A DNA stretch of 64,000 nt from Alkaliphilus transvaalensis ATCC 700919 (GCF_000621485.1 NZ_KK211288.1:1-64000), one strand, 5' to 3'. Positions 8,901 to 18,359 are shown, counted from the first letter of the stretch. Numbers and translations: made by a program. Notes: generated from the letters alone by a model not told the origin.

Positions 8901-8988
8901 TTCCATCTTCCTCCTTTTACTCTTATTATATTGTTGTACGGAAGATGGAAATGTATACTTCATCTTAATTAATTGCCTTAAGATAATT

Positions 8989-10374
8989 TTAGTCTAGCAA
9001 TTGATACTTTCTAGCCTTAAAGGCTACAGTTTTATGAGATATTCCCAAAACCTTACCTGCAGCGTTAAAACTTCCATAACGTTTAAGGGCCAACGCTATC
9101 ATTTCCCTTTCATATTCCTCCATTAATGCCATTTCACCTTCTGGTTTTAGATTAATTAGTCCATTTTCAGCTACACCATCTACATTTCGATTATACACAT
9201 GGGAAATATAGTCTGGAATATCCTCTAACGTAATTTCATCTCCCTCTACCAAAACCATTAATCGTTCCATTAAATTTTCCATTTCTCTAATGTTCCCCGA
9301 CCAATCATATAACAGAAAGGCATCTTTTACCCCTTGGGATATTTTTTTCCCTCTAACATTAAACCTTTTACTTATTTTAACAACAAAATAGTCACTTAAT
9401 TCTAAAATATCTTCTTTCCGTTCTCTTAATGGTGGCAATTGAATTGGAATAACATTTAAACGATAATATAGGTCCTCCCTAAACTTCCCTGTTTCCACTA
9501 ATCCCTTAAGATCCCGATGGGTGGCAGCGATAATTCTTAAATTACACTGAAGTGTTTCACTTCCTCCAACTCTCTCAAATTTCTTGTCCTGTATTACCCT
9601 TAGTAACTTAACCTGCATTTCTAATGGCATATCTCCAATTTCGTCTAAAAAAATCGTTCCTTCATTTGCTTGTTCAAATTTTCCTATTCTTCTTTTAATA
9701 GCTCCTGTAAAGGCTCCTTGCTCGTGTCCAAACAGCTCTGACTCTAATAAATTAGCAGGAATGGCACCGCAATTTACCTTTACAAAGGGTTTTCCACTAT
9801 AGGGACTTGATTCATGTATGGCACTAGCTACTAATTCTTTTCCAGTGCCACTTTCACCATTAATTAATATTGTAGAGCGGGTGTTGGAAGCCCTTTCAGC
9901 AATTTTCAACTCTTTCTTAAGCTTAGGATTATTACCTATAATATTATTAAAGGCTTTTTTCAATTCTACAAACTCCTCTTGAGGTTTAAAAGTGAAATTC
10001 TTAGTCGACGCTTCTTCCCGATAAATGGCCATGACACCCTTGTATTCATCACCCTTCCATATTGGTGATGCTGATGCACTAATTGATCTATTAATAAAAG
10101 GGGTATTAATAAAACCCTGTAACTTTTTCATGGTTTTTAATGAGGCTAATAATAAATCATCATTGGGGACTTGATGAATTCCCTTTCCAGTAAATGTATG
10201 TCTGCTGACCCCAAATAGTTTTTCATAAGCGGGATTCATATATTCAATTTTTCCACCTTCATTAACGATTAAAATTCCCTCTAGAGCATGGTGAAATAGT
10301 TCCTCATACTGTAGAGTTGGTTTAAGTTCGGTAATATTTGAGTAATTTAAGTGGGTAACATTTACTTTTTTCAT
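8989..10374 (-). CDS. Sigma54-dependent enhancer-binding regulator with PAS domain
   Basis: Transcription activator that uses ATP to open sigma54 promoters. Residues ~20-130 form a PAS sensor domain. Residues ~150-380 form the AAA+ domain with Walker A GESGTGKE, the sigma54-contacting loop GAFTGA, Walker B IFLDEIGD and the arginine-finger region REDLYYRLN. The C-terminus is a Fis/TyrR-like helix-turn-helix (FNAAGKVLGISHKTVAFKA). It is the distal gene of the leftward glycerol cluster, 16 nt after the DUF1667 gene. A -24/-12 element with repeated upstream sites lies ahead of glpP, so it probably activates its own operon. The PAS ligand is unknown; glycerol metabolites are a guess from context. 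Confidence 0.93.
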   Translation of the reverse strand: MKKVNVTHLNYSNITELKPTLQYEELFHHALEGILIVNEGGKIEYMNPAYEKLFGVSRHTFTGKGIHQVPNDDLLLASLKTMKKLQGFINTPFINRSISASASPIWKGDEYKGVMAIYREEASTKNFTFKPQEEFVELKKAFNNIIGNNPKLKKELKIAERASNTRSTILINGESGTGKELVASAIHESSPYSGKPFVKVNCGAIPANLLESELFGHEQGAFTGAIKRRIGKFEQANEGTIFLDEIGDMPLEMQVKLLRVIQDKKFERVGGSETLQCNLRIIAATHRDLKGLVETGKFREDLYYRLNVIPIQLPPLRERKEDILELSDYFVVKISKRFNVRGKKISQGVKDAFLLYDWSGNIREMENLMERLMVLVEGDEITLEDIPDYISHVYNRNVDGVAENGLINLKPEGEMALMEEYEREMIALALKRYGSFNAAGKVLGISHKTVAFKARKYQLLD

Positions 10375-10390
10375 CTTCTTCCCCTACCTT

Positions 10391-10753
10391 CTACATACTT
10401 CTTGTAGCTATAACATCTATTTCTAACCCCAATAGGTTTTTAATAATTACATCTCCAACCTTGATTGGCCCATCCAGTTGAACAGCTTCTAATTCTTTCA
10501 TACATTCAAAAATTTTATCCTTTGGGATTGCATCACTGGTTCTTACAGGCAATCGACTTAAGTGGGCATTTTTAATTTTCACAGTTGATGTCACCATTCT
10601 AGTGGGATTAGTCATCTCTTTAACGCCATATTTCTCCCCTCTAGGACATTTATTTCCCGTTACAATATATCGAGTATTTCCATTTGTTATGGTCTCCACT
10701 TCCATTTTACATCCTAATGGGCAGGCAATACACACCATTGAAGTTTTCATCAT
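10391..10753 (-). CDS. DUF1667 iron-sulfur-type protein of the glycerol operon
   Basis: A 120-aa DUF1667 protein with an N-terminal cysteine set (MVCIACPLGCKM, then NKCPRGEKYG), typical of a small metal or Fe-S site. In Firmicutes this family occurs beside GlpA-like and FAD-dependent oxidoreductases, where it may act as the electron-transfer subunit. That role is inferred, not shown. The start is ATG at 10753, six nt after GAGGAGG and one nt after the upstream stop; an ATG at 10750 is equally possible. Tight spacing supports co-translation with the FAD oxidoreductase. Confidence 0.88.
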   Translation of the reverse strand: MMKTSMVCIACPLGCKMEVETITNGNTRYIVTGNKCPRGEKYGVKEMTNPTRMVTSTVKIKNAHLSRLPVRTSDAIPKDKIFECMKELEAVQLDGPIKVGDVIIKNLLGLEIDVIATRSM

Positions 10754-10754
10754 T

Positions 10755-12020
10755 TTATACCTCCTCTTGCTGTAGCGCCACAGTAATTTCTTTTCCAACA
10801 ACTCTTTCTAAATCTTCCAGATTCAATGTAATTGATTCCATTTCACCTGGTGCTAAATGATTTTTCTTAATCACTTTAATGATCTTATCATTATCTTTAA
10901 CAACTAACTTAGCTCTATGATAAACGTTATCTACCCTAAGCATTAGGTCCAGATTCTTTTCAACATTTTCTAGTCTAATTTTTTGGGGTACAATGTACCT
11001 TACACCTTTACCTGCACTAGTAGAGATGGGCTTTTTCTCCCTTATTAATCGATCTTGAACATAGGCTGAAGCATTTTTACCTGCTTTTCTACTTTCTTCT
11101 GTCACCCAATCAACTAAGTCGTGGACATGGACCACATTTCCACAAGCAAAAATTCCTTCAACCGAAGTCTCCATAGACTCATTTACAATTGGCCCACCAG
11201 TAATAGGATCAATCTTTATGCCAGCACTTTTAGATAATTCGTTCTCTGGAATTAAACCCACTGAAAGCAATAGGGTGTCACACTTAAAGCTCTCTTCTGT
11301 TCCATCAATTGGTCGACGATTTTCATCGACTTGTGCAATGATTACCTCTTCAATGCGATCTCGTCCTTTAATATCAATTATCGTATGACTTAAATATAGG
11401 GGTATTTGGTAGTCTTCTAGACATTGTACGATATTTCTTGTTAAGCCTCCAGAATAGGGCATTATTTCAACTACCCCATGAACCCTTGCACCTTCTAATG
11501 TCATTCTTCTGGCCATAATTAGACCAATATCTCCTGACCCCAAAATAAGTACATTTTTACCAACCATGTATCCTTCCATATTAATAAATCTTTGGGCTGT
11601 ACCAGCAGTAAATATTCCTGCTGCCCGTGTTCCTGGTATATTAATTGCACCTCTAGTCCTTTCACGACAACCCATGGCAAGAACAATTGCTTTAGCTTCA
11701 ATTTCTATCAATCCATCTACAGTATTGATGGCCATTACCTTCTTATCCTCAGTAATATCTAATACCATCGTGTCTAATTTATATCGTATTCCTTGTTTTT
11801 TGAGTTCACAAATAAATCGCTCTGCATATTCTGGTCCTGTAAGTTCTTCTTTAAAAACATGCAGTCCAAAACCGTTATGGATACACTGCTGTAATATCCC
11901 TCCTAATTCACGATCTCTTTCTATAATTAAAATGTTGCTGGCTCCGTTTTCCTTTGCTTCAATGGCAGCGGCCAACCCAGCAGGTCCTCCACCGATAACA
12001 ACAATATCATATTTTTCCAC
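10755..12020 (-). CDS. NAD(P)/FAD-dependent oxidoreductase, glycerol operon
   Basis: A 421-aa pyridine-nucleotide-disulfide-type flavoprotein. It has an N-terminal FAD dinucleotide fold (VVIGGGPAGLAAAIEA), an internal NAD(P) fold (VLILGSGDIGLIMARRM) and the C-terminal FAD motif (GIFACGNVVHVHDLVD). It lies between the GlpA-like dehydrogenase and the DUF1667 protein. This trio is a recurring arrangement in anaerobic Firmicutes and seems to replace GlpB/GlpC of the enterobacterial anaerobic enzyme. A likely job is passing electrons from glycerol-3-phosphate oxidation to NAD or another carrier; this is inferred from context. Confidence 0.9.
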   Translation of the reverse strand: MEKYDIVVIGGGPAGLAAAIEAKENGASNILIIERDRELGGILQQCIHNGFGLHVFKEELTGPEYAERFICELKKQGIRYKLDTMVLDITEDKKVMAINTVDGLIEIEAKAIVLAMGCRERTRGAINIPGTRAAGIFTAGTAQRFINMEGYMVGKNVLILGSGDIGLIMARRMTLEGARVHGVVEIMPYSGGLTRNIVQCLEDYQIPLYLSHTIIDIKGRDRIEEVIIAQVDENRRPIDGTEESFKCDTLLLSVGLIPENELSKSAGIKIDPITGGPIVNESMETSVEGIFACGNVVHVHDLVDWVTEESRKAGKNASAYVQDRLIREKKPISTSAGKGVRYIVPQKIRLENVEKNLDLMLRVDNVYHRAKLVVKDNDKIIKVIKKNHLAPGEMESITLNLEDLERVVGKEITVALQQEEV

Positions 12021-12035
12021 CTATATTCCCTCCCT

Positions 12036-13526
12036 TTATTTGTCCTGTGAAACTGCCACCAGCTGATCAGAATCTTCCTGATGTTTTGATGATTTAGTAG
12101 GTCCGGTTAGTAGATAAGAAGACTTACTATCCTTTACAACTTCTGTAATATCGACATTTAACTCCCTAGCTAATATTTCCATTACCCTTGGGCCACAAAA
12201 GCCCCCTTGACACCTTCCTGCCCCTGCCCGTGCCCTTCGTTTTACGGCATCTAAATTGGTTGCTCCTGCTTTTCTATTGATAATATCAACAATTTCTCCT
12301 TCTGTAATCTCTTCACAGCGACATATGATTCGACCATAGCGGGGATCTTTTTCTATCATAGCGGCTTTTTCTTCATTAGATAATTCCATAAAATTAATAA
12401 CAGGTCTTCTATTAGGATTAAAGTCTTCCTTCCCTTGGAAATTCCCTGCAATCTCCTTCAACATTTCCACCACCATTTTTCCAATGGCAGGTGCCGCTGA
12501 TAGTCCTGGTGAATCTATTGCAGCAACATTTATAAATCCTTTTGATTCTTTGGACTCTTCTATGATAAAATCATTTGTCGCAACCTTTGCCCTTAATCCT
12601 GCGAAGGATGTAATCACTGTTGAAAAAGGAAAGTTTGGCACGACCTTTTGGGCCTTTTCTTTTAAATATTTCAGTCCACCTATTGTTGTCTCCACTGCCC
12701 GAGGCTCATCAACGGCTTCAGCTGTAGGCCCAATTAATAGATTGCCATGGACTGTCGGTAATACTAATACGCCCTTTCCATGTTTGGTAGGTGTTTGGAA
12801 AACAACGCTATTTACATAGTTTCCTACACTTTTATCAAATAGGTTATATTCCCCTCTATTAGGTAATATCTTAAAACTGGGTGTATTTACCATGTTATTT
12901 ATTCTGTCTGCAAAAAGTCCTCCGCAGTTAATGATGTATTTTGTTTGAAAGTGCCCTTCATCAGTAGTTACTAAAAAACCCTCTTGATTCTTTTCAATGG
13001 CAGTAACCTCAGTATTTAGTCTGATTTCAACGCCATTTTCTACAGCATTTTCTGCTAGAGCAATTGCTAGTTCCCATGGACCAACAATACCAGCTGAAGG
13101 AGCATAGAGTGCCCCTATAATCTCTTTACTTAAATTAGGTTCTATTTTCCTTACATCTTCTTGCTGGATAATTTCTAAATTTGGAACACCGTTAATTTTG
13201 CCTTGTTCATACAATTCCTTTAAAGTAACCATCTCTTCTTCACTAAAGGCCACCACTAGAGATCCAATTCTTTTAAAGGGTACACCTAACTCCTTACACA
13301 ATGTATCGAACATGGCATTTCCTGCTACATTAGTTTTTGCTTTTAAAGTTCCCACTTTTGCGTCGTAACCAGCATGAACTATAGCACTGTTAGCCTTTGT
13401 CGTACCATTAGCGACATCATTTTCCTTATCTACTAAAATTGTATTTAATTTATATCTAGACAACTCTCTTGCAATGGCGGTTCCTATTATTCCCCCACCA
13501 ATTATGGTCACATCATACACAGTCAT
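12036..13526 (-). CDS. GlpA-like FAD-dependent glycerol-3-phosphate dehydrogenase
   Basis: Oxidises sn-glycerol-3-phosphate to dihydroxyacetone phosphate (predicted). Residues 1-~365 are a DAO-type flavoprotein fold (DVTIIGGGIIGTAIARELSR; GLRAKVA region; DSPGLSAAPAIGKMV). The C-terminal ~90 residues form a BFD-like [2Fe-2S] domain with four cysteines (CRC ... GRCQGGFC). That domain order matches anaerobic GlpA rather than aerobic GlpD. It is 496 aa, within family range. A sigma-A-like promoter and a strong hairpin-terminator leader lie between glpK and this gene, so it may be separately controlled, for example by GlpP. Confidence 0.92.
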   Translation of the reverse strand: MTVYDVTIIGGGIIGTAIARELSRYKLNTILVDKENDVANGTTKANSAIVHAGYDAKVGTLKAKTNVAGNAMFDTLCKELGVPFKRIGSLVVAFSEEEMVTLKELYEQGKINGVPNLEIIQQEDVRKIEPNLSKEIIGALYAPSAGIVGPWELAIALAENAVENGVEIRLNTEVTAIEKNQEGFLVTTDEGHFQTKYIINCGGLFADRINNMVNTPSFKILPNRGEYNLFDKSVGNYVNSVVFQTPTKHGKGVLVLPTVHGNLLIGPTAEAVDEPRAVETTIGGLKYLKEKAQKVVPNFPFSTVITSFAGLRAKVATNDFIIEESKESKGFINVAAIDSPGLSAAPAIGKMVVEMLKEIAGNFQGKEDFNPNRRPVINFMELSNEEKAAMIEKDPRYGRIICRCEEITEGEIVDIINRKAGATNLDAVKRRARAGAGRCQGGFCGPRVMEILARELNVDITEVVKDSKSSYLLTGPTKSSKHQEDSDQLVAVSQDK

Positions 13527-13571
13527 CCACTCCTAACTTATCATTTACTTTATTAATATACAGCGGCAAAT

Positions 13572-13623
13572 AAAAAAGCCACACAAAACAACCTATTTAT
13601 TTTAATAGGTGCTTTATGTGGCT
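13572..13623 (-). terminator. Leader terminator ahead of glpA-like gene, possible GlpP target
   Basis: On the minus strand AGCCACATAAAGCACCTATT pairs with AATAGGTTGTTTTGTGTGGC, followed by TTTTTTATTTG. It lies ~45 nt before the glpA-like ATG and after the glpK stop. It could simply end glpK transcripts, or be an attenuator read through with GlpP and glycerol-3-phosphate, as known for the Bacillus glpD leader. Confidence 0.75.
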
Positions 13624-13662
13624 CTCCAAGTCTCAGCCATTAATTATTTTATTATGTCAATT

Positions 13663-13691
13663 ATAACATTTAACTGTTATAGGGTAAAGAG
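13663..13691 (-). promoter_or_regulatory. Candidate sigma-A promoter for the glpA-like leader
   Basis: On the minus strand TTTACC, a 17-nt spacer and TATAAT lie upstream of the leader hairpin and downstream of the glpK stop. The -35 box is weak. Confidence 0.4.
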
Positions 13692-13714
13692 TTGATTTAA
13701 ATAAATCCTTACTC

Positions 13715-15214
<1,500 letters not shown>

Positions 15215-15245
15215 TCAATATTCCCCCTATTTAAATTCTATGAAA

Positions 15246-16070
15246 TTAAGCAGTTTTTGATTCTGCAGTTTCTTCTTGATTACTAGGCATATATTTTCTA
15301 ACAAAGTTATCATAAATAAAACCACCTGCTAATGCACCCAAAATTGGTCCCACTATAGGTACCCAGAAATAATTATTAGGAGCTGGTAAACCAATTCTAC
15401 CCCATCCAGCCAAAGAAGCAAATAGCTTAGGTCCGAAATCCCTTGCTGGGTTCATTGCAAATCCTGTTAATGCACCAAAGGAACCACCGATAATGGCTAT
15501 TGTAAGCCCGATTAATATTCCTGCAAAGGGTGCGTATTTACCTTTAGGTGCATTACCATTTCGATCATCTGTAACTGCTAATATGGCAATTAGTAGTAGT
15601 GCTGTAATAAATATTTCTACAAACATTGCATGAAAATTGCTTAATAATGCTTGAGGATAGGTTGAAAAAATACCAGCTGTAGAAACACTTTCAATACTTC
15701 CTCTAACAATGCCATTTGCTTGTTCGTAGGCCGCAAAAGATTTATTATATAAGCCAAATACCAATGCTGCACCGCTGAAACATCCAGCAATTTGTGCTAC
15801 TATGTAAGGTCCAACTTTTTTCCATGAAAAACCTCTAAATACTGCTAAAGTAATGGTTACAGCAGGATTTATATGAGTGCCCGATACAGCGCCTGTAATA
15901 TATATTGCCATAGTAACAGCAATTCCCCAAATTAAACTGATATCCCATAAATTATAAGACTCTCCCATCAGTACTAGTGCCGCTACAGACCCTGCCCCAA
16001 CGGCGATTAAGATAAATGCCCCTATAAACTCTGCAAATAATTCTCCTAACAAAGTATCCTTCTTAATCAT
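15246..16070 (-). CDS. glpF: Glycerol uptake facilitator (aquaglyceroporin)
   Basis: Membrane channel for glycerol diffusion. It is 274 aa with six transmembrane helices and two half-helix NPA motifs (THINPAVTI and AMNPARDFGPK). The Asp after the second NPAR and the longer loops mark the glyceroporin, not water-channel, subgroup. It lies between glpP and glpK, all leftward. A cre-like sequence stands in the glpP-glpF gap, suggesting catabolite control. Confidence 0.97.
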   Translation of the reverse strand: MIKKDTLLGELFAEFIGAFILIAVGAGSVAALVLMGESYNLWDISLIWGIAVTMAIYITGAVSGTHINPAVTITLAVFRGFSWKKVGPYIVAQIAGCFSGAALVFGLYNKSFAAYEQANGIVRGSIESVSTAGIFSTYPQALLSNFHAMFVEIFITALLLIAILAVTDDRNGNAPKGKYAPFAGILIGLTIAIIGGSFGALTGFAMNPARDFGPKLFASLAGWGRIGLPAPNNYFWVPIVGPILGALAGGFIYDNFVRKYMPSNQEETAESKTA

Positions 16071-16232
16071 TTTTATTCCCCCATTTTTAATTTTTTCCTA
16101 CCCTATACCTAATTTTCGCTGGCCATCAACTCCTCCCTTATAATAGTCGCCAAATAACCCACGTTTCCCTTGAAGCCACCTCCCATCTTATAAATGGTGT
16201 ATCATTAAAACTGTAAAATAAATATCTCATAA

Positions 16233-16247
16233 TTAAAACGTTTTCCT
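16233..16247. promoter_or_regulatory. Candidate cre site upstream of glpF
   Basis: TTAAAACGTTTTCC differs at two positions from the palindromic cre consensus TGAAAACGTTTTCA. It lies between glpP and glpF, where CcpA-type repression is common in Firmicutes. Confidence 0.5.
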
Positions 16248-16265
16248 AAACAATAAAAATATCTA

Positions 16266-16829
16266 CTACAGGCTCCATACTTCTTCTTTACTGGTGGATA
16301 CAGCGATGGCACCCGCCTTAAGACTTTCGATTACATCCTCTTTATCAATAATTAGTCCCCCTGCAATAACAGGTGTTTTCGTTTCTTGATTTATCTTTCT
16401 AATTACCTTTGGCATAATACCTGGTAAAATTTCAATAGCATCTGGTCTTGTTGATTTAATCGATTTAATTCCAGTCTCCAAAGATAGGGTGTCAATAATA
16501 AAAAGTCTTTGAATTGTGAAGATGCCTAGATCCTTGGCATGTTTAATTAAGTTGCTCTTAGTTGTAATGATTCCGTCTGGCCTAATGTTATTATGAATAT
16601 ACTTTAAAGCCATGGCATCCCTTGCAAAGCCTTCTAGTAGGTCTAAATGAACATATATATCCATTCCTCCCTCCTTTACACGCCTTACTATCCCTCCAAG
16701 GTTATTGATATTACCAGTTAAAAGAAAAATAATTTGACTTGGAGACTGTATCGCAGCCTCCAACTTATTCAGATCACTAACGGCTGCAATGATTGGAGCA
16801 TCCTGTGTTTTTTCATTAAATTGGTTCAA
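16266..16829 (-). CDS. glpP: Glycerol-3-phosphate-responsive antiterminator GlpP
   Basis: RNA-binding antiterminator that, with glycerol-3-phosphate, permits transcription of glp genes in Bacillus. It is 187 aa, normal length, with a TIM-barrel-like fold and typical segments (IFLLTGNINNLGGIVRRVKE, VHLDLLEGFARD, PDGIITTKSNLIKHAK, EILPGIMPKVI, VIAGGLI). It is the first gene after a -24/-12 promoter, so the antiterminator itself seems to be sigma54-controlled. An AGGAGGAGAT site precedes the ATG. Confidence 0.95.
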   Translation of the reverse strand: MNQFNEKTQDAPIIAAVSDLNKLEAAIQSPSQIIFLLTGNINNLGGIVRRVKEGGMDIYVHLDLLEGFARDAMALKYIHNNIRPDGIITTKSNLIKHAKDLGIFTIQRLFIIDTLSLETGIKSIKSTRPDAIEILPGIMPKVIRKINQETKTPVIAGGLIIDKEDVIESLKAGAIAVSTSKEEVWSL

Positions 16830-16861
16830 CTTTATCTCCTCCTATGATCACAAAAATATAA

Positions 16862-16878
16862 TGCAACTATTATGCCAA
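16862..16878 (-). promoter_or_regulatory. Sigma54 (-24/-12) promoter of the glp operon
   Basis: On the minus strand TTGGCAT-AATAG-TTGCA has the invariant GG and GC separated by exactly 10 nt. It matches the RpoN consensus TGGCAC-N5-TTGCA at all but one core base. It lies ~33 nt before the glpP ATG. The sigma54 activator gene is in the same transcription unit. Confidence 0.8.
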
Positions 16879-16928
16879 TTTTTAAAATACTTAAATAACT
16901 ACTTTTAGATAATATTTCTTTCTTCAGC

Positions 16929-16988
16929 TTGTACCTTTTTACCAATGGAAAGGTACCCTAGCATTTGATTGTTGGTAAAATGGTACAA
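16929..16988. promoter_or_regulatory. Repeated upstream activator sites for the sigma54 promoter
   Basis: TTGTACCTTTTTACCAA (16929-16945) and TTGGTAAAATGGTACAA (16972-16988) are inverted copies of each other, 16 of 17 matching. A third, poorer copy (TGGAAAGGTACC, ~16946-16957) lies between. They sit 51-110 bp upstream of the -24 box, where enhancer-binding proteins usually bind. Confidence 0.65.
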
Positions 16989-17242
16989 TAAATTAAATTA
17001 ACTTAAGATATCTATATTATATCTCTTGCAGTTTTAGTAATAAAGCATAAATATTCAGATTATATATTTTTTAACAAATTATTAGTTACATCATATACTT
17101 TCGAATTTATGTGGTGTTAGTATAAAAGGATGACATGAAGAGTAGGATATTATAACGAGATCTGAAAGCAAAGGTCCCTATGAAACTAAGTGGAAAACGA
17201 TATGATGATGAGTGTTTAAATTTATCGATTCCCCAAAATTAA
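16989..17242. other. Intergenic DNA upstream of glp control region
   Basis: AT-rich spacer between the activator sites and the csoR terminator. I see no ORF with a ribosome site and no structured RNA. Confidence 0.5.
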
Positions 17243-17270
17243 AGGTCAAGTAATTAAATATACTTGACCC
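17243..17270 (-). terminator. Terminator of the csoR-type operon
   Basis: GGTCAAGTA-TATTTAAT-TACTTGACC-type hairpin followed on the minus strand by TTTAATTTT. Confidence 0.65.
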
Positions 17271-17326
17271 ATGATTTTCTTTAAAAACATTATTTATTTG
17301 TATTTTGACTTGTATTTTATTCATTG

Positions 17327-17587
17327 CTACTTCATAAATTTAATAATTTCAGCGATTACTTTTTGAGCTTCTTCGCTGGTAATGTTATCCTTTACTAAGC
17401 AAGCCTTGGCGTGGTCTTCTATAATCAATAACCCAACCTTCTCAATAGAAGATTTTATGGCAGTAATTTGCATTAATACATCTTTGCATTCCTTCCCTTC
17501 CTCCACCATCTTTTCAATTCCTTGAATATGACCCTTTATTGTTTTTAATCGGTTTATAACATCTTTTCTTACGTCCTGTTCCCCCAT
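17327..17587 (-). CDS. CsoR/FrmR-family metal-sensing repressor
   Basis: An 86-aa all-helical DNA-binding repressor (DUF156). The Cu(I)-site triad expected for CsoR is present: Cys in KECKDVL, then His and Cys in EDHAKACLV, giving the C-H-C pattern. That favours copper sensing over the C-C persulfide sensor CstR or the RcnR nickel sensor. The start is ATG eight nt after AAGGAAG; an in-frame GTG nine nt upstream lacks spacing. It follows the membrane iron-sulfur gene, whose upstream region has a CsoR-box-like palindrome, so the pair is probably self-regulated. Confidence 0.9.
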   Translation of the reverse strand: MGEQDVRKDVINRLKTIKGHIQGIEKMVEEGKECKDVLMQITAIKSSIEKVGLLIIEDHAKACLVKDNITSEEAQKVIAEIIKFMK

Positions 17588-17704
17588 CAACTTCACTTCC
17601 TTTTCCAGTTTCTTTGTTATTATTTTATATTATTTTCCCATAAATTAATATAAATAACAAAGAATTTTTGATGAAAGACTGAGACTGAATTAAAGTGATG
17701 CTAA

Positions 17705-18184
17705 TTACGCTGAAGTTTTCTTTGCCTTTTGACGCTTATCAATTAACCCTGTGGCATAACCCATAGGGCAGATTTGACACCAGCTGCGGGGCTTAAATAG
17801 GATTCCCATTAAGATTCCTACAGAGGTAGACATGGCCATCATTCTAAAAATTGCAAAGGCCGTTTTAGTAAAATCTCCTTTAGCCATAATGAGTGAGATC
17901 GAGAACATTCCTAACATCCATAAAAGCATTAAATTTTTTACCAATTTATTATTGATCAACTTGGGTAGGCTATTATTAAAGCTAAGTTTTTTTAGGAAAT
18001 TTCCAAGCATAGAACCCCTAGGGCAATATTTAGCACAATGAACCTTTCCACCCCCTCTTAGGGCTAAATAAATAGGGACAAACATACAAATTAGTCCTAA
18101 AATTCCAAAGCGTATATCAACAATCCCTAAAGTAAAAAATAAAACAATAAAAATCCAAGACCAAGACATAATTGATTTTTTCAT
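17705..18184 (-). CDS. Membrane 4Fe-4S protein, NapH/polyferredoxin-like
   Basis: A 159-aa integral membrane protein with about four hydrophobic helices and two cysteine motifs on hydrophilic loops: CAKYCPRG (~residue 50) and WCQICPMGYA (~residue 137). Both resemble the CxxxCP sites of NapH/CcoG-type membrane iron-sulfur proteins, though it is shorter and has no soluble ferredoxin domain. It lies upstream of the csoR-type gene on the same strand. A role in electron supply for metal handling or in copper-stress adaptation is only inferred. Confidence 0.8.
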   Translation of the reverse strand: MKKSIMSWSWIFIVLFFTLGIVDIRFGILGLICMFVPIYLALRGGGKVHCAKYCPRGSMLGNFLKKLSFNNSLPKLINNKLVKNLMLLWMLGMFSISLIMAKGDFTKTAFAIFRMMAMSTSVGILMGILFKPRSWCQICPMGYATGLIDKRQKAKKTSA

Positions 18185-18205
18185 TATTATTACCTCCCAT
18201 TTAAA

Positions 18206-18230
18206 TACCCTCCCCCATAGGGGGTGGTTA
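18206..18230. promoter_or_regulatory. Candidate CsoR operator
   Basis: TACCCTCCCCCATAGGGGG is followed by TGGTTA. The G-tract/C-tract dyad (CCCCC-ATA-GGGGG within TACCC...GGGTG) resembles known CsoR boxes, and it sits just upstream of the iron-sulfur gene's ribosome site. Confidence 0.6.
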
Positions 18231-18333
18231 TGTAATTATAATAAGATATTCTATAAAAATTGTCAAAGGTTTTTTTATATAGCGAAATGAAAATTGACTT
18301 CGTTATTGTTTCTGCCATCATTTTACACAATAT

Positions 18334-18359
18334 AAAAAGGATGAATCTCTTCACCCTTT
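18334..18359 (-). terminator. Terminator of the Crp-family regulator
   Basis: On the minus strand GGGTGAA-GAGA-TTCATCC is followed by TTTTTATA. Confidence 0.75.

Noticed and set aside
11664-11682. TGGCAAGAACAATTGC as a sigma54 promoter
   Set aside because: GG-GC spacing is 11, not 10, and it lies inside a coding region on the wrong strand.
11566-12066. 166-aa rightward ORF
   Set aside because: Antisense shadow of the FAD oxidoreductase; no ribosome site, low-complexity translation.
12484-12819. 111-aa rightward ORF
   Set aside because: Antisense shadow of the glpA-like gene.
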